Assembly: GCA_002794775.1 (NCBI GenBank)
Contig: NBAY01000002.1
Span: forward strand, 744,001-808,000
Reading direction: 5' to 3'
DNA: 64,000 bases
From: Porodaedalea pini
Taxonomy: Eukaryota; Basidiomycota; Agaricomycetes; Hymenochaetales; Hymenochaetaceae
The notes under the pieces are model-generated. The model made no database searches, was not told where the DNA came from, and saw nothing but the letters and a program-made list of their open reading frames with translations. Positions 23,130 to 34,844 of this stretch are shown piece after piece. The position numbers and the translations under genes are program-made. Within the stretch, counting starts at the first letter, position 1. Each line of letters begins with the position of its first letter.

Positions 23130-23197
23130 TGACGGGCTTCTAGCGTAGCTAGAAGCCTGTCAGTCACAGTAACACATGCAGATCATGACTGTGACAG
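23130..23197 (-). repeat. Double-hairpin module, right arm of the inverted repeat
   Basis: Reverse complement counterpart of 14892-14959 with the same length. The inner stem is TGACGGGCTTCTAGC / GCTAGAAGCCTGTCA (one mismatch) at 23130-23144 and 23148-23162. The outer pair is CAGTCACAGT / ACTGTGACAG at 23161-23170 and 23188-23197. Host-like sequence resumes to the right. Confidence 0.7.
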
Positions 23198-23264
23198 AGG
23201 ATCAACAGTGATCAGCAGATCATTCTACTATTAAGGGGAAGTGACTAATATAAGCGGCCATCAA

Positions 23265-24902
23265 TTAGCTAATAGGGACCCTGACTCCAGCCGAATGGTT
23301 ACGCGAGCTCCATGGAGCGTGTTCCCCACGCCGGGGACATCCATCTTCTGCGAGAGCTCGCGCTTTGTCGTGGGCAATGCGAAGCAAAAATGACACAAAC
23401 CTTAAGTAAGGAACAAACACATCAGTATCGGAATCGCATTAGTGGTTGCGTTAAGAGGACGTACAGTTCCTTCAGAAAGGCGAACGACCATTCACTGGTC
23501 TCTTTCGCGACTTCTTCTGCGAGTTGGATTTCACTCTTCTCGAACTGAACAATTGGCCTACTGTCATGAGCATCCTGTTCAGCTGTAGACAGGCTCATGA
23601 TCTTTCGGATCCACTTGAGCGAGTAAATGTTGCGAAGCTGCTCCGTCGGAAGTGCGAAGTTATACTTCACGTCGAACCGTGACGGACGATTAAGGATCGC
23701 ATCATCAATACGTTCGGGGTGATTGGTAGTAGCGATGGTGAGGATGCCCCCATTTTGCCTTTTTAGAAATGCATGTAAGCTTAGGGGCGAAAAAACAGGG
23801 TTCTAAACACTCTACGCACGATACCATCGAGCTCATTCAAGAAGAATGACCGCACGTCAGAAGTGACTAGCGAATCTAGGTCTTCGATGACGAGGATGCA
23901 AGGCGCATTCGCTCTCGCATGATCGAATATTCTTCGAACGCCGAGTTCGGGACCCTAAAAAAAGAGAATACTGTGTGAGCAAAATGCGATTCAATTGAGT
24001 CAGTAGGAGAGAGCTCGTACATCTGGTGTAGTGAACGACTTGACACAAAGTGCAGCTTGTCCAGACTCCTTCAAGAGAACCTTAATTGACTCCGTCTTCC
24101 CATTTCCGGGAGGACCAAGCAGCAACAGACCCCTCTTCCATACGACACCCAGGTCCTTGTATATCTTCCGGTTTTCGAAGAAGGTACGCGTGTCGCGACG
24201 CAGCCCTTCGAGGAAGTCCTTCTCGAGGATAATATCGTCCCAAGACGAATCGCGAATTGCATCCCAAAGGGCCTTATCCTTCGCCCAATGACCGTCTTGA
24301 AAGACCCACATCTCGTCTTTGAGGGCTCCGGCCCAGCGATAGACGTCCGAAACAAGATTATGTCCAACCGTCGTCAATACTGCCTCCCCGCCTCCATTAG
24401 CACCGGAAGCAAAGCTTCCTGAACCCTCAAAGACGAAATCGAACAGGGTGACCTGGCCAAACTGCTTATGCCAGGAGACCTTGTAAACCAGGAAATCCGT
24501 GCCCTCGTACGAGAACTTCATGGAACCTGTGATAAGACGGGGAACCAGTCGCCCCTTGTCTGTCCTCGCTCCGGCATTGAGGTCCGAGATGAATTCGACT
24601 TGAAGGCCAGCAGCTGATCCTGCACCCGAGGATGCATCCCATGTTACAAGCTCATGTACTGGCTCCTGCACGACCTGTACAGTAACTCCGCGCGTACGAA
24701 GATAACCTGAGAGTGGGAACGAGGGGCACGATGTGTTGTCGAGGAGGGCTACATGATGCGTGTTCTCGCCAGGATGCAAGGCCTTTAGTGCTCGGAGGAT
24801 TGAAAAGTCTTCGTTTGGGACACTGGCAGAGAACCCGTCTTCAAGTATTTTTGCGAATGAAGAGTCTTGCAAGGGCCAGGCGGGAGACTCGTTGCTAGAC
24901 AT
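23265..24902 (-). CDS. AAA+ ATPase, paralogue 1
   Basis: ATG at 24900-24902. The first exon holds an N-terminal domain of about 210 residues that I do not recognise, then the AAA core with Walker A GPPGNGKT. After an intron (about 23955-24020) comes the exon with Walker [11 protein letters not shown] and FFLNELDG. A further exon carries [16 protein letters not shown] and [14 protein letters not shown], the sensor and arginine-finger region. The order resembles BCS1-like or related classical AAA proteins. The splice near 23.77 kb does not join in frame by a simple GT-AG cut, so one base may be missing or the junction is unusual. The C-terminus (stop at 23265) diverges from paralogue 2 after [10 protein letters not shown]. 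Divergent from uL10m and from paralogue 2. Confidence 0.8.
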
Positions 24903-25263
24903 GCTTGGTCTGTTTTGCTGAGAGCTCTAGCTCACCCTTTTATACAGGCGCATCGGTTCCGCACGCTAAGTCACCGGCTGCATAGCAGAACGCAGATGCT
25001 ACTTTGCTCACCAGAGTTTTCATCAAGATATCAGCGCCGACGTGTGAAGCGGATAATGACTCGGTTGATGCATAGCTTCCAAGAATCATTGTATTCATGG
25101 GTGTTGGTTTGCATCAACGAGCAAAACCCCGTAGACGCGCGGCTGCGGCGGAAAGAAAGCTAAATATATACGTAGTCGCGCGATTGATAGGTCACGTGGG
25201 AGAGTAAAATCCAAAATCGACCTTGTTCTGCATAGGGTGCCAGTGCGAGTTTTCTCCTTCGCC
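24903..25263. promoter_or_regulatory. Divergent promoter region, AAA paralogue 1 and uL10m
   Basis: 361 bp between two outward-pointing start codons. Apart from the TATA box near the left gene, no other element was identified. Confidence 0.5.
24936..24944 (-). promoter_or_regulatory. TATA box of AAA paralogue 1
   Basis: TATAAAAGG on the minus strand, about 35 bp upstream of the start codon. Confidence 0.6.
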
Positions 25264-26145
25264 ATGTTTCGAGCATCACGCTTACCCTCCTCCCTCATTG
25301 CGTGGCCTTCGTCTTCAGCATCTTCCCTCATCGGAACTCGAAGTTATGCTATCTCAGTACAATCTCCTCGAGTTTGGCCCGGGAAAACTGAGTCGCGCGT
25401 CTTCGATGAGCGCAAGACGTACCTGTATAACCAGTTCACTTCGTTGCTGAACCGTGGGTCCTCACAGCCGCTCTTATTCATCCATCACAAAAATTTCAAG
25501 GCCTCTGGAATGATAAAGTTACGAAGAGAGGTCACTGCCGCCTCAATGCCGAAAGGAACTCAGTTCAGCCTACTCGACGCGCCTCCAGAAACGGACACGC
25601 TTCCACAACTCAATATCATTCGTTCGAGTATATTTGGTGTTGCACTGCGCCATCATGCACCACTCGATGAGAAAGCTACTGTAGAAATTGCAAACATGGC
25701 TGGTGGAGACGGATTAGCCGTTCTCAGTTTACCATCTCTCGACCCGCCGGTATTGCAGGCCGTGTTACGCGCGCTTGAACGTTCAGTCCCGAAGAAGACG
25801 CAGGAACCGAAGAAGGGAAAGGAGAAAGTGGACGATGATGAGGGACGTGTTCCGGGTCGTAAGCTGAAGCGCCAAAAGCCAATGCTTGACCCTGAACTCG
25901 CCGTGGTCGGAGCGCTCATTGAAGGGCGAGTATTTGGGGTGGAGAAGGTGAAGGACGTATCCAAACTCCCGACTCTGGAAACACTTCGCCAGCAGATTGT
26001 CGGCTTGATTTCGAGCCCTGCGATGCAGCTAGCCATGGTCCTGGGAGAAGCGAGTGGTGGAAGGTTAGCGCGGACTTTGGAAGGCTTGAAGAAAGGTTTG
26101 GAGGAAGCTCAGACAACGAAGGAGGAGGCAGGAAACGCGCCATAA
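25264..26145 (+). CDS. MRPL11: Mitochondrial large-subunit ribosomal protein uL10m (293 aa)
   Basis: Single-exon gene starting at the ATG 25264-25266; the frame opens earlier only with a GTG. The N-terminus MFRASRLPSSLIAWPSSSAS is rich in Arg and Ser, as in a mitochondrial presequence. The body carries the uL10 pattern: RVFDERKTYLYNQFTSLL, LLFIHHKNFKASGM, IIRSSIFGVAL and a later LETLRQQIVGLISSPAMQLA. A charged lysine-rich insert (KKTQEPKKGKEKVDDDEGR) in the middle is typical of the mitochondrial form. The protein forms the base of the ribosomal stalk. It sits between two AAA ATPase paralogues. Confidence 0.85.
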   Translation: MFRASRLPSSLIAWPSSSASSLIGTRSYAISVQSPRVWPGKTESRVFDERKTYLYNQFTSLLNRGSSQPLLFIHHKNFKASGMIKLRREVTAASMPKGTQFSLLDAPPETDTLPQLNIIRSSIFGVALRHHAPLDEKATVEIANMAGGDGLAVLSLPSLDPPVLQAVLRALERSVPKKTQEPKKGKEKVDDDEGRVPGRKLKRQKPMLDPELAVVGALIEGRVFGVEKVKDVSKLPTLETLRQQIVGLISSPAMQLAMVLGEASGGRLARTLEGLKKGLEEAQTTKEEAGNAP

Positions 26146-26702
26146 AGCGCGTGTTTTTTTTTTCTTGGATGACTTCTTCATGGCGGTGGTGCGATTTCTA
26201 CACTTCAAATTTTTTTCGCCGCACGAGTCTTAGCTTTTTTTTTTTTTTGCAGTGGTGACAGAGGTTGACGTTATACTCCATCGGCAATATAAAGCCTTGC
26301 ATTGCGGTCCACATTGAACTCTATGCATTAGTGTGAAAGCTGTGAACTGGCTCAAGTTTAGGGCAGTGGGGGTCTATTCACTGCCATAATTCAGAATCAA
26401 TCATACAGCACATGGGACACAACACGTTCCTCTTGATCTGTTTCTGAGTCACATCATCATGCATGGATCAAGAAGGCCGTGTCCTGTGTAAGTAACTTCG
26501 GATAACTTTGATCACAGCCGACCTCGTTTGCTTGCTCCACCTTGTCACTGCATCGCCTCGGCATTCTGATAATCACCAAGTCACAGCGACTCCAGTATCG
26601 CGCTAACTCTGACTGACTTCTGGCTAGTCACTCTGTGCTGCTCTTGCTTGCATAAATAAGGACCTACCAGAGGAGACTTCATCGACAACACCGCACACAA
26701 AG
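26146..26702. other. Intergenic region with promoter of AAA paralogue 2
   Basis: Contains two T-rich runs just after the uL10m stop (about 26153-26163 and 26236-26248) and an ATAAATA box at 26652-26658, about 45 bp before the next ATG. No gene seen. Confidence 0.5.
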
Positions 26703-28445
26703 ATGGCCACCAATATCCTCTCAGTGCCCTCTAACATGTCCTTCGCGACCATTCTCGATGATCAATTCTCTGCTCCAATCCACAACGAAGACTACAAAAT
26801 TCTCACGGCTTTGAAAACCGTGACACTGCATCCTAGTCCCGCAACATTGCACGTGGCGCTCCTCGACGCCAGCTTCCCCACTTTCTGCGTTTTTGTTCGC
26901 GGAAGGCGTAGACGTACAGATCCTGGATGCGCCGAGGCACGAGCTCGTCGTCTGGAACGCTAAAGCGGGCGGCGGTTCCGCTGCCGGCCTGCAGCAATTG
27001 GGCCGAGCCTCGCAGAGTGACTCTGTTACAGCCGATGTTAAGAAGATGGAGAAGGGAGAACTGTACTCAAGGCTTCTAAGCGGGTGCATGAAGTTTAAGT
27101 ACAATGACACGGACTTTATGGTCTACAAGGTCTCATGGGACATAATATTCTCTATGAGCTTGTTTTTGATGCTCCGGACCACGTCGTACATGAAGTCAAG
27201 GATAAACCGAGCACTCAGAACGCCGGACATGCACTCGTCACGGCCGTTTATCGCTGGTATCAGGCGCTTAAAGACGAAATCTGGGTGTTCCAAGACGGAC
27301 TCTGGGCGAAAGATAAAGCCCTTTGGGCAGCGATTCGCGGAGCTTCTTGGGAAGACATCGTCCTCGAACAGGACTTCCTTGACGGCCTACGGAGGATACA
27401 CGTACATTCTTCGAGAACAGGGAGATATACCAGGAGCTGGGTGTCGTCTGGAAGAGGGGTCTGCTCCTGCTTGGCCCTCCAGGTAATGGGAAGACGGAGT
27501 CAATCAAAGTGCTCCTGAAGGAGTCAGGCCAAGCCGCGCTGTATGTCAAGTATTTCTCGACTTCGAGGGTAAGTTGATTATTGGCAAGCATGTTTTGCAT
27601 ATGATACTCGTGCTAACCGAATCGTAGGGACCGGAGGCTGGTGTTCGTGCGATATTTGATCATGCGAGATCTAATGCACCTTGTATCCTTGTTATCGAAG
27701 ACTTGGATTCTCTTGTTACGTCCAATGTACGTTCATTCTTCTTGAACGAGTTCGATGGTCTGGTACGTCTATAGCTACTCCATTTTCCTTGCTTTGACTC
27801 ATCTATCGTCGTGCGTAGGGCCAAAACGAGGGCATTCTAACAATTGCGACGACGAACCATCCGGAGCGAATCGATGATGCCATTTTGAATCGTCCATCGC
27901 GCTTTGACGTGAAATACGATTTTGCACTCCCCACTGAGTCACTGCGCACGACATACGCACTCAAGAGGATCCGGAAAATCATCTCGATGACAGCATCTTC
28001 CGGCTCTTCAGCGAGGAAGACGACGGTTAGATTCGAACGTAGTGATGCAGAGCTTGCGGCGGTGGTTGCAAAGATCACGGAGGGTTGGTCGTTTGCATTT
28101 CTCAAGGAACTGTAAGTCAAACTTTATTTGTATGCTCCATGACCGCTGATTCTCCGTGCCGACTGGAGGTTCGTCTCATTCCTACTCCGCCTTGCGCACG
28201 ACAAGACGCGCTCTCTCGTGCAGGAGCATACGGAACCTTCCGCGCAGTCGCTCTTCAGCGATTCAGTCCTGTTGGATCAGGTCAAGGCTCTATCAAACCA
28301 GATTTTAACCGTTGCGTCCGATGGTGGAGCTGAAGATGCTAGCGAAGGCACGAAAATGGGTTCAGTCCGGGGATACCATGTACTTCGAAAGCAGCTACTC
28401 GCTAGATCGAGTCTTCAATCTGCTCATCCTGGTGCAAATTTCTAA
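26703..28445 (+). pseudogene. AAA+ ATPase, paralogue 2, with three single-base frame breaks
   Basis: Clearly paralogous to the gene at 23265-24902: FATILDDQFSAPIHNEDYKI, YRWYQALKDEIWVFQDG, Walker A GPPGNGKT, Walker [11 protein letters not shown] and [20 protein letters not shown] are all present in order. Three one-base breaks disrupt the frame: an extra T in a T5 run near 26887-26891, a missing G in TGGG near 27136, and a missing G in AGG near 27395. Elsewhere it is well preserved, with introns at about 27570-27627, 27763-27819 and 28112-28168 in good order, and an intact C-terminus to the TAA at 28443-28445. Either it is a young pseudogene or the breaks are homopolymer-length sequencing errors in a working gene. 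Confidence 0.7.
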
Positions 28446-29027
28446 GGACAGCCATGGACTTGTTTAGTATCCGCAGTACTTGCGTGCAGAGAGAAAGAAT
28501 GGTTTTACTATGTACTGTAATTTGACGACTTAAGGCTCTTACTCGTAACGCCGGGTCTGTGGAAGATGCCCTTCAGGCTCACAACTCAAAGATTGGTTCA
28601 TGCCTGACTTAAGCTAGCCAGCTCCTCGGTAGAGTATTTTTATGCGTTTGATACACTCACTTTGCATCGGGGCGAATATGAATATCAATGGGCACGATTT
28701 ATTGCACGAAGAATGAGCGCTAGCTGAAGTATCCGCTATCCATCCATTCTTTGGGACTGCTAATGACACTCATCACTTTAGCAACACGCTAGGAATGCGC
28801 ACAGTGCTATCTGAGGCAATGCCTTTACGAAGTTAAGGGCGAAACTTACAAGTTTGGCGCTTGTTATGTTTTGAGAGACTATATGAGAGACTATAAGATG
28901 GCCTCTGCGCACAGATGAGTATCAGATCAACCACTGCCAATTGACTAGATCAGGTGTACGGCTATGAGGGCAGTTCAAAGATGACTCTGGCGAACTGAGC
29001 CTCGGCCAAACCTGTATTTTACTAAAT
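28446..29027. other. Intergenic region between convergent genes
   Basis: About 580 bp between two 3' ends. No gene or repeat recognised. Confidence 0.5.
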
Positions 29028-30310
29028 TTATAGGAACATCCGCGGTGCTAGCTTTGAAAGCTTGCCACAAGAAATCTTCCCGTCTATAATTAATTCACTA
29101 ACAGCAAGCGCCGTTCCAGGAGCGTTGCAGATACCCTGCGTATACTCATGTCAGAGAAAGCGCGAATTAAAGTGAGCTGCAAACGTACCCAGCACGTATG
29201 CCCCGCAGCGATGACCAGGCCTTTCACTTTCTCGTCCTCGCCGACAATCGGACAGCCGCGCGGACCAGCGTTCACGTTTGGAAGGTAGCATGCCTGACGT
29301 GCAGTTACCTCCCCGCCGCGAAGCTCTGGGCTGATGGCTGCCACCTGCTTGAAGAGCGTGTCGCACACCTTCGCGTCGACCTGCACGTCTGCGGTCGATG
29401 CGGGAAGCGGGAGTCCGTCGCCTGGCGAGCACGCATACACCTCGCTGTTCGGGCGCGCATATATCTCGGGCGACGCACCACGTCCATCTGGCATGTTGAT
29501 CTCCGTGAATAAGCAGTACGCGGAGACGGAGCGTGTGGGACGGATCGTAATGGAATGGGCACGAGTACCGGAGATGGGTACCTGCGGGAGGATCGTAGGC
29601 GTCCAAGGGCCTGCCGAGACGATGACATGCGAAGCTGGGATTTTAACAGTCTCTCCAGATTCGGAGTCAATGTAGGAAACAGACGTGACGGCGCGTGTCT
29701 GCTTTCCGCCCGCTGCAAGGTCCGTGTATGCGATGCCTGTCGCCTTCCCTAGCACAAGTTTTGCACCCTTCTCCTGTGCGAGAGAGCACATGCTCGTCGT
29801 GAACTGGTACGGATGGACCTGTGCCGTCTCGCCTTCGCCTGCCATCGGCTGATAGCTTTCCGTAAGCACCTCTTTCACCCAGTCCAGGTCGGCCGGAAGG
29901 ATTTTCTTTACTCCCTTGAAGCTTGAGCCCTGGATAGTCTCAGAAGTATGCAGGCCGTCCTTCTTATTCAGTGATTTCTTAGAGGACATGTCGCCTGTGT
30001 CGGTTTTTTCACCTCGACCTTCCCATTGTCCAACATTTGTGTACCGCCAGCCCCAGCGCTCTGCGCCGTCATGTTCCTTTGCAAGACGTTCGTGCTCCCG
30101 GAAAGTAATATCCAGGAGTTCACGCGGATATGCCCATTTCGCAATCAAGCCGCCAGCCTTGCCAGATGCTCCTCCGGCGACGGAAGACGCTTCAAGGATA
30201 GTCACGGACGTAGTCTCAGGAGAGTAAGATGGATGGTGGGTGAGGTAGTAAGCAGATGTACAGCCAATGATCCCTCCACCGATGATAACTACATTGCGCT
30301 CATTTGCCAT
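29028..30310 (-). CDS. TDA3: FAD-dependent oxidoreductase, Tda3-like (409 aa)
   Basis: Two exons (29189-30310 and 29028-29135) joined across a 53-bp intron sum to 1230 nt. The N-terminus NVVIIGGGIIGCTSAYYL is a dinucleotide-binding GxGxxG motif, followed by TILEASSVAGGASGKAGGL, typical of the D-amino-acid oxidase (DAO) superfamily. Further on, HVIVSAGPWTPTIL and, near the end, AAGHTCW-GICNAPGTALAV complete the FAD-binding fold. Among fungal proteins the size and the SGKAGGL-type motif best match Tda3, implicated in late endosome to Golgi traffic in yeast; the substrate is unknown. Without the last splice the frame would end in an unrelated tail, which supports the intron. Confidence 0.82.
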
Positions 30311-30607
30311 CGTCGTCTAGCAAGTCAGGGATGAAAATGAGTGAGAATTAGTTATCTTGAATGGAATGTATGTCATCATTGTCGAGTCTGAGTTTCGCCG
30401 CGCCGTGGATCGGCAGACTCTGCTTAACTCAAGTACATCGATATTCATCCTTTATATTCAATTTCAATTTCTATACTATTATGCTAAAACATTCAACTAT
30501 CTCGATCCTGAGTTACTAACAATACAATGTGGGTTTTCTTGTTATTTGTTCCATAGTATCCTGCGTAACGCATCCACCCCTGGCCCGCCACTTTCATTCC
30601 TTCAAGA

Positions 30608-33600
30608 CTACCTGCCCTTCCCTCCCTTCCGTGCGGAACGACCCTTCTGCGGCACCCTTATCGGCATCTGCTGCACAGGCTCCTCATCCATAAGTCTAGC
30701 TGCGCTGATCTCGTCAAATCGTTCGGCCTCCTCGACCGCATCCATGTCATCGAGCCACCCGGCGTCCGGCTCCGTTTCACCCTCGGGAAGCGGTGTGTTG
30801 TTGTTCGTCGACGGTGTCGACACCGATCGCGAGTCTCGCCCACAACCCGAATTGGACATCGTGTCATTGTCATTATCATTTCCGTGCTCGCTCAAGAATG
30901 CCTCATCCTCTTCGTCGAACTCGAGGGGGACGGCCTCATCCGTCCGTGCCGGGTTCAACCGCGGCGAGCGCACTTTCCTAAAACCTCTGCTGAGCCGCCC
31001 GAAACTTTCGTTTACGCCTTCTGTCAAGCCTGCCGCGACACTTCGTATTGGTATCGCAGTCTTGAAAGAACCCGGTCGTGCCCCATTAGGCAGCATCGGT
31101 ATAACAGGCGGCGATGAACCAGAGTATTCCAAGCCCGTGTAAAGGGCAGAAGCAAGAGGCTCGTCGAATGAACGGCCTGCGCGGACGTCTTGCGGAGTCG
31201 AGACGGCACTGACGAATGATTCTCCGTGTCCGACCACATAGGCGCTGGCTTCGACCTCCCTGCGCACTTCGATTTTCTCGACAGGTATATCGAAATGTAG
31301 TCGGCGGATGAGCGCATGGTAGTCTTCGCTAAGAGCATAGAACGAGAACTGATGAGAGAGATAGATCGAGCCTGGGAGAATTAACGTAGAGCGCGAGCAC
31401 GTCGACAACTCTGCCTGCGCTAGCCATCTGAGCAAATAATGGGTCAGCAACGTGGACATTACTCCTGTCAACCCAGTAAAACGTACTCTGACTTTGAAAC
31501 AGTACGCCGCTGCTCTTGATGCTGTTGTTCAACAATGAGCGGCTCCTTGACGTCGCTCCATTTGGAATCTCTCATCAGATTCCAAGTTGCAATGGTCGAA
31601 TCCTTCGCGACCAGCTCAGTCGGGAGCTGCTCAGTAGCAGCGGGCGTTGTGGCAAACGTAGTTAGCTTCGGCGGTGAGGCACTCGGGCGTCCCATAAAGC
31701 CCATTCCGGGAAGAGAGATGCTTGTCGCAGAGGGTATAGGCAACGAAGCCAAGAATGAGGAGCCCGTCTCACCGATTCTCGTAGAAATAGTCATACGGCG
31801 TAAAGACAGTGACCCATCCGCAGGGTCAAAGGTGAGGATATCCTGGTAGTTCGTAGGCCGCGATGGAAGCCTTGGTGATATAGATTGCGTACGTCGATGC
31901 GGGACTGAAGAAGGTATTGACGATGATACAGATGATGGTGGAGAAAATGTATTATGTGATGGAAGAAACTTCGTTGGCAATGAATCGAAAGACGATGATA
32001 TGAAGGTGAAAGTCAAGGGGATCGCGAGCTGCTCCGGGGAAGAAACTGGGTTCGAACGAAGTCGTACAATCGGCCTCACTTCTGTTGAAAGTGGCTGCTT
32101 TAATAGAATGAGTAATGAATTAGTGTAGATGAATGAAAGCAGAACGCATACAATCTCGTTAACGTTCTTGACCCTTCCCTCAGTATGACTTGCGTCGTCG
32201 GGCTTTCCACCATAAGGATTCGTAGCAAATACATGAATCGTTCGTTTGCGAGTGCTGATGCCAACCCATCTACCATCAATCGAATGATTCACGGCTTCAA
32301 TAATGCCGCTCGTCCGCCCTCGACGCAGATCATAGACGTGCCAAGGTGCTGTTGTTGTCAAGGCCTCTCCGAAAGTCGAGCTACTCCCAATGCTCCCAGC
32401 AGAATCCTTCCGAGAACGACCCGGACCGAGTTTGTCGCGAGCGCTATGAGCATTGTTATTGAGTGAAGCGGAGCGCAAAACGCGTGAAGGCGGCTTAATC
32501 TGATACACGCGCACTATGCCGCCATCGTCGGGGACAACACTCAAGCTCGTTCCGTCTTCGGAGAACTTCAAGCCAGCTACAACCTGCCCATTCGGTATGG
32601 CGAAGTCAGAGAGCCGCTCCGGTCTCCCACTCTCTCGGTCGTCCAGAAGCGGCTGCAAATCCAAGATTGTGATGTGAGCAGAGTCCGTGGGGAAGGCCGA
32701 GTCGGCCTGAGCCTGCGAGGATTCCTGATTGTAGGGTACTGCACTATCAACCCCCACTTGACCAAAGACTGATGGGTCGCGCTCGTGGCGAATACCAGAT
32801 GTAGCTGCGGGTGCGCTCCGGGAGAAGAACTTGCGCAATCCTCCCGAATCCGCAGAAGCAGAACTATTCCTCTCACCGCGGGCAGCAGCTACTGCGATCC
32901 CACCTAACGTCTTCATCCCACTCAGTAGACCTCCGCCCACCTTTAAAGCCGCATTTCCGATATCCGCCTGCGTGACGTTCAAGGATCCGAGCTGGATAGA
33001 TAGAGCCTGCGGGACGGCCATGCGCGGATATATGTTCGTAAGAGTTGAAGATTCGGTGGAGGGGGAAACAGTCGTAAATGCAAGCAATCGGGATGAAAGG
33101 GCGAAAACAGCGTGAGGGCGATCTTGTCGTGCAGTATAGAAAGTTTCTACAGAGCCCTCGGGAGTATGTAATGATACAGGACGGGAAAAGATAGATAGCT
33201 GGCGTGCTTGGATTGTGTGTAAAATGTGAAGTGTCCGAGCGCATAGTATGTGCAAAGATGAAGGTGAAATAGTGCTCTGCATTTCATCAGCGAAAAGGAT
33301 ATGAAATGTATAATGAAAGCACTCACAACAACAATGAAAGAATTACTCGCTTGAACTGACGCAACAGTTGCCCCCGAGAAGTCGAGCTTCTTGACTACTT
33401 CGTGAGTAGTTAAGGAGTAGACTAATAAATAGCTCGCGTCGTGTTCCTCGATTCTATGCATGCACAGAACCTGACATTAGAAGACATGGTGAGACAAAGT
33501 TAGAAGCTTACACGATTCCGAGTAGTGGTCTCAGGGATATGAATGCATCCCTGATAGAACCCTGATGGACAGAAGGTCCCGGAGCGGGCAGGCTGCATCC

Positions 33601-34844
33601 AGCCACTGCTCCGGATATGCGGCGATTGAGGACCTCGCGGACCTCACCCAGATGAGTGGTGTCCCAAATATGTAAGCCGTTCTCGTAGCCAACGAACAAC
33701 AGCCTCCGAGGCGGAGACGACGGCGAAGGATGTGACAACGCAGCAAACGACGCAAACACGACTTTATCACTGCCAGCAGACGACGTCGGGTACCGAGTAT
33801 GCTTTGCGACAGTGGGCGGAGGCATAGCGTCATCTTCATCAGATTCACTAGATTTAGACGCATGCGGAGTCATTCTGAGTCGTGCGCGGTCGCGATCCTT
33901 GGTTTCTCCGAAGTTCCCTGTGCTTCGACGTCTTGCTTCCTTAGCATTCACAAAGGGGTCGGCGGATGGCCTGGATGTGGGAAGATTGAAGCTTGACCCG
34001 CTGACCGTGACATTGGAAATCCTTGGTGCCGCAAAGTTAGTCAAAGGGTTCGCGAACCCAAGCTGCGGCGAAGTCGGCAGGAATGCCTGCACATTCTGCA
34101 GCTGTCGCGAAAGCGACGACGGTGATGTGGGATTGCTGTTGAAAGCACTTCAGAGCTGGAAGATGGCAAACGTGCGAAACATGCTTACCGTGGAACAAGG
34201 ATAGGAGCTCTGGTGCGACCCGAACCACGCGGCGGAGAGATTGGCGGGGAGTCGAGTCTCGTTACGTCGGGCATTCGTCCTCGAACGGGCTCTGGCTCTT
34301 CCGGTTGAATGGCCTCTATGATGTCAGACAGAGCGCCGTAGTGGGACTCTGTCCGCTCTGCGGCTTCGCCGTAGTCAGCAAGACGATAGGGTGCTGGCTC
34401 CTCCGGCTCCGGCTGTGGCATAGTCTCTTCACGCTCGTACGGCGAATTGTGTGTCTGGATATCAGAGCTGGAGTCGTCGATACCAGCAAAGAGGTTGAAC
34501 GCGAGATCGACTGTGTTCTCGTTCGGACCGTCCCATTCCGCAGGAGCACCGCACTCATCAGCGCTCTCCGTCCCAAATACATGCCCAGGCGTCTCTTCTA
34601 CAAAATCTCCCACCTCATCCTCAGCCCTTAACTGGAGCAAATCCAGTTGTGGGCTATCTGCTACGAGCTCCTGCTTCTCATCGTCGTCCACTGCAGCGTC
34701 CTCCACCGGCGGCGGGTGCATGGCAGCGCGTTCGGGGAGAGTCGTGATGGGCGCTTGTACAAGCGAGTGCTGTTGAGTCTTTCTATTGTTGCGTCTCCTG
34801 GCTGTCCCATGCTTTGATGTGTGCGAGGAGGGCGTGTTGTACAT
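30608..34844 (-). CDS. BCAS3-type WD40 protein
   Basis: The ATG at 34842-34844 opens an acidic, disordered N-terminus. Exons 34189-34844, 33514-34147 and about 33349-33477 follow, with further exons to the stop at 30608-30610. Beta-propeller features include LLFVGYENGLHIWDTTHLGE, YLLVYSLTTHEVVKKLDF, VAGLKFSEDGTSLSVVPDDG and GRWVGISTRKRTIHVFATNP. The segment with GSIYLSHQFSFYAL, VEKIEVRREVEASAYVVGHG and GLEYSGSSPPVIPMLPNG matches a BCAS3 domain. The tail is acidic and ends in a basic stretch (KGRSARKGGKGR). BCAS3 relatives bind phosphoinositides and act at autophagosome formation sites in animals; the fungal role is inferred. Minor exon borders near 31.4-31.5 and 32.1 kb are approximate. Confidence 0.82.

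Larger units (their letters stand above)
14892..23197. mobile_element. Candidate inverted-repeat element interrupted by nested LTR insertions
   Basis: The unit is bounded by the two 68-bp inverted double-hairpin modules. Removing the LTR material and one duplicated target site (15918-22534) leaves about 1.7 kb. It carries a subtilase-like fragment on its left and an orphan frame on its right. I could not see a target-site duplication just outside the modules, so the true ends may lie elsewhere and the class is unknown. No transposase is visible, so it would be non-autonomous. Confidence 0.45.
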
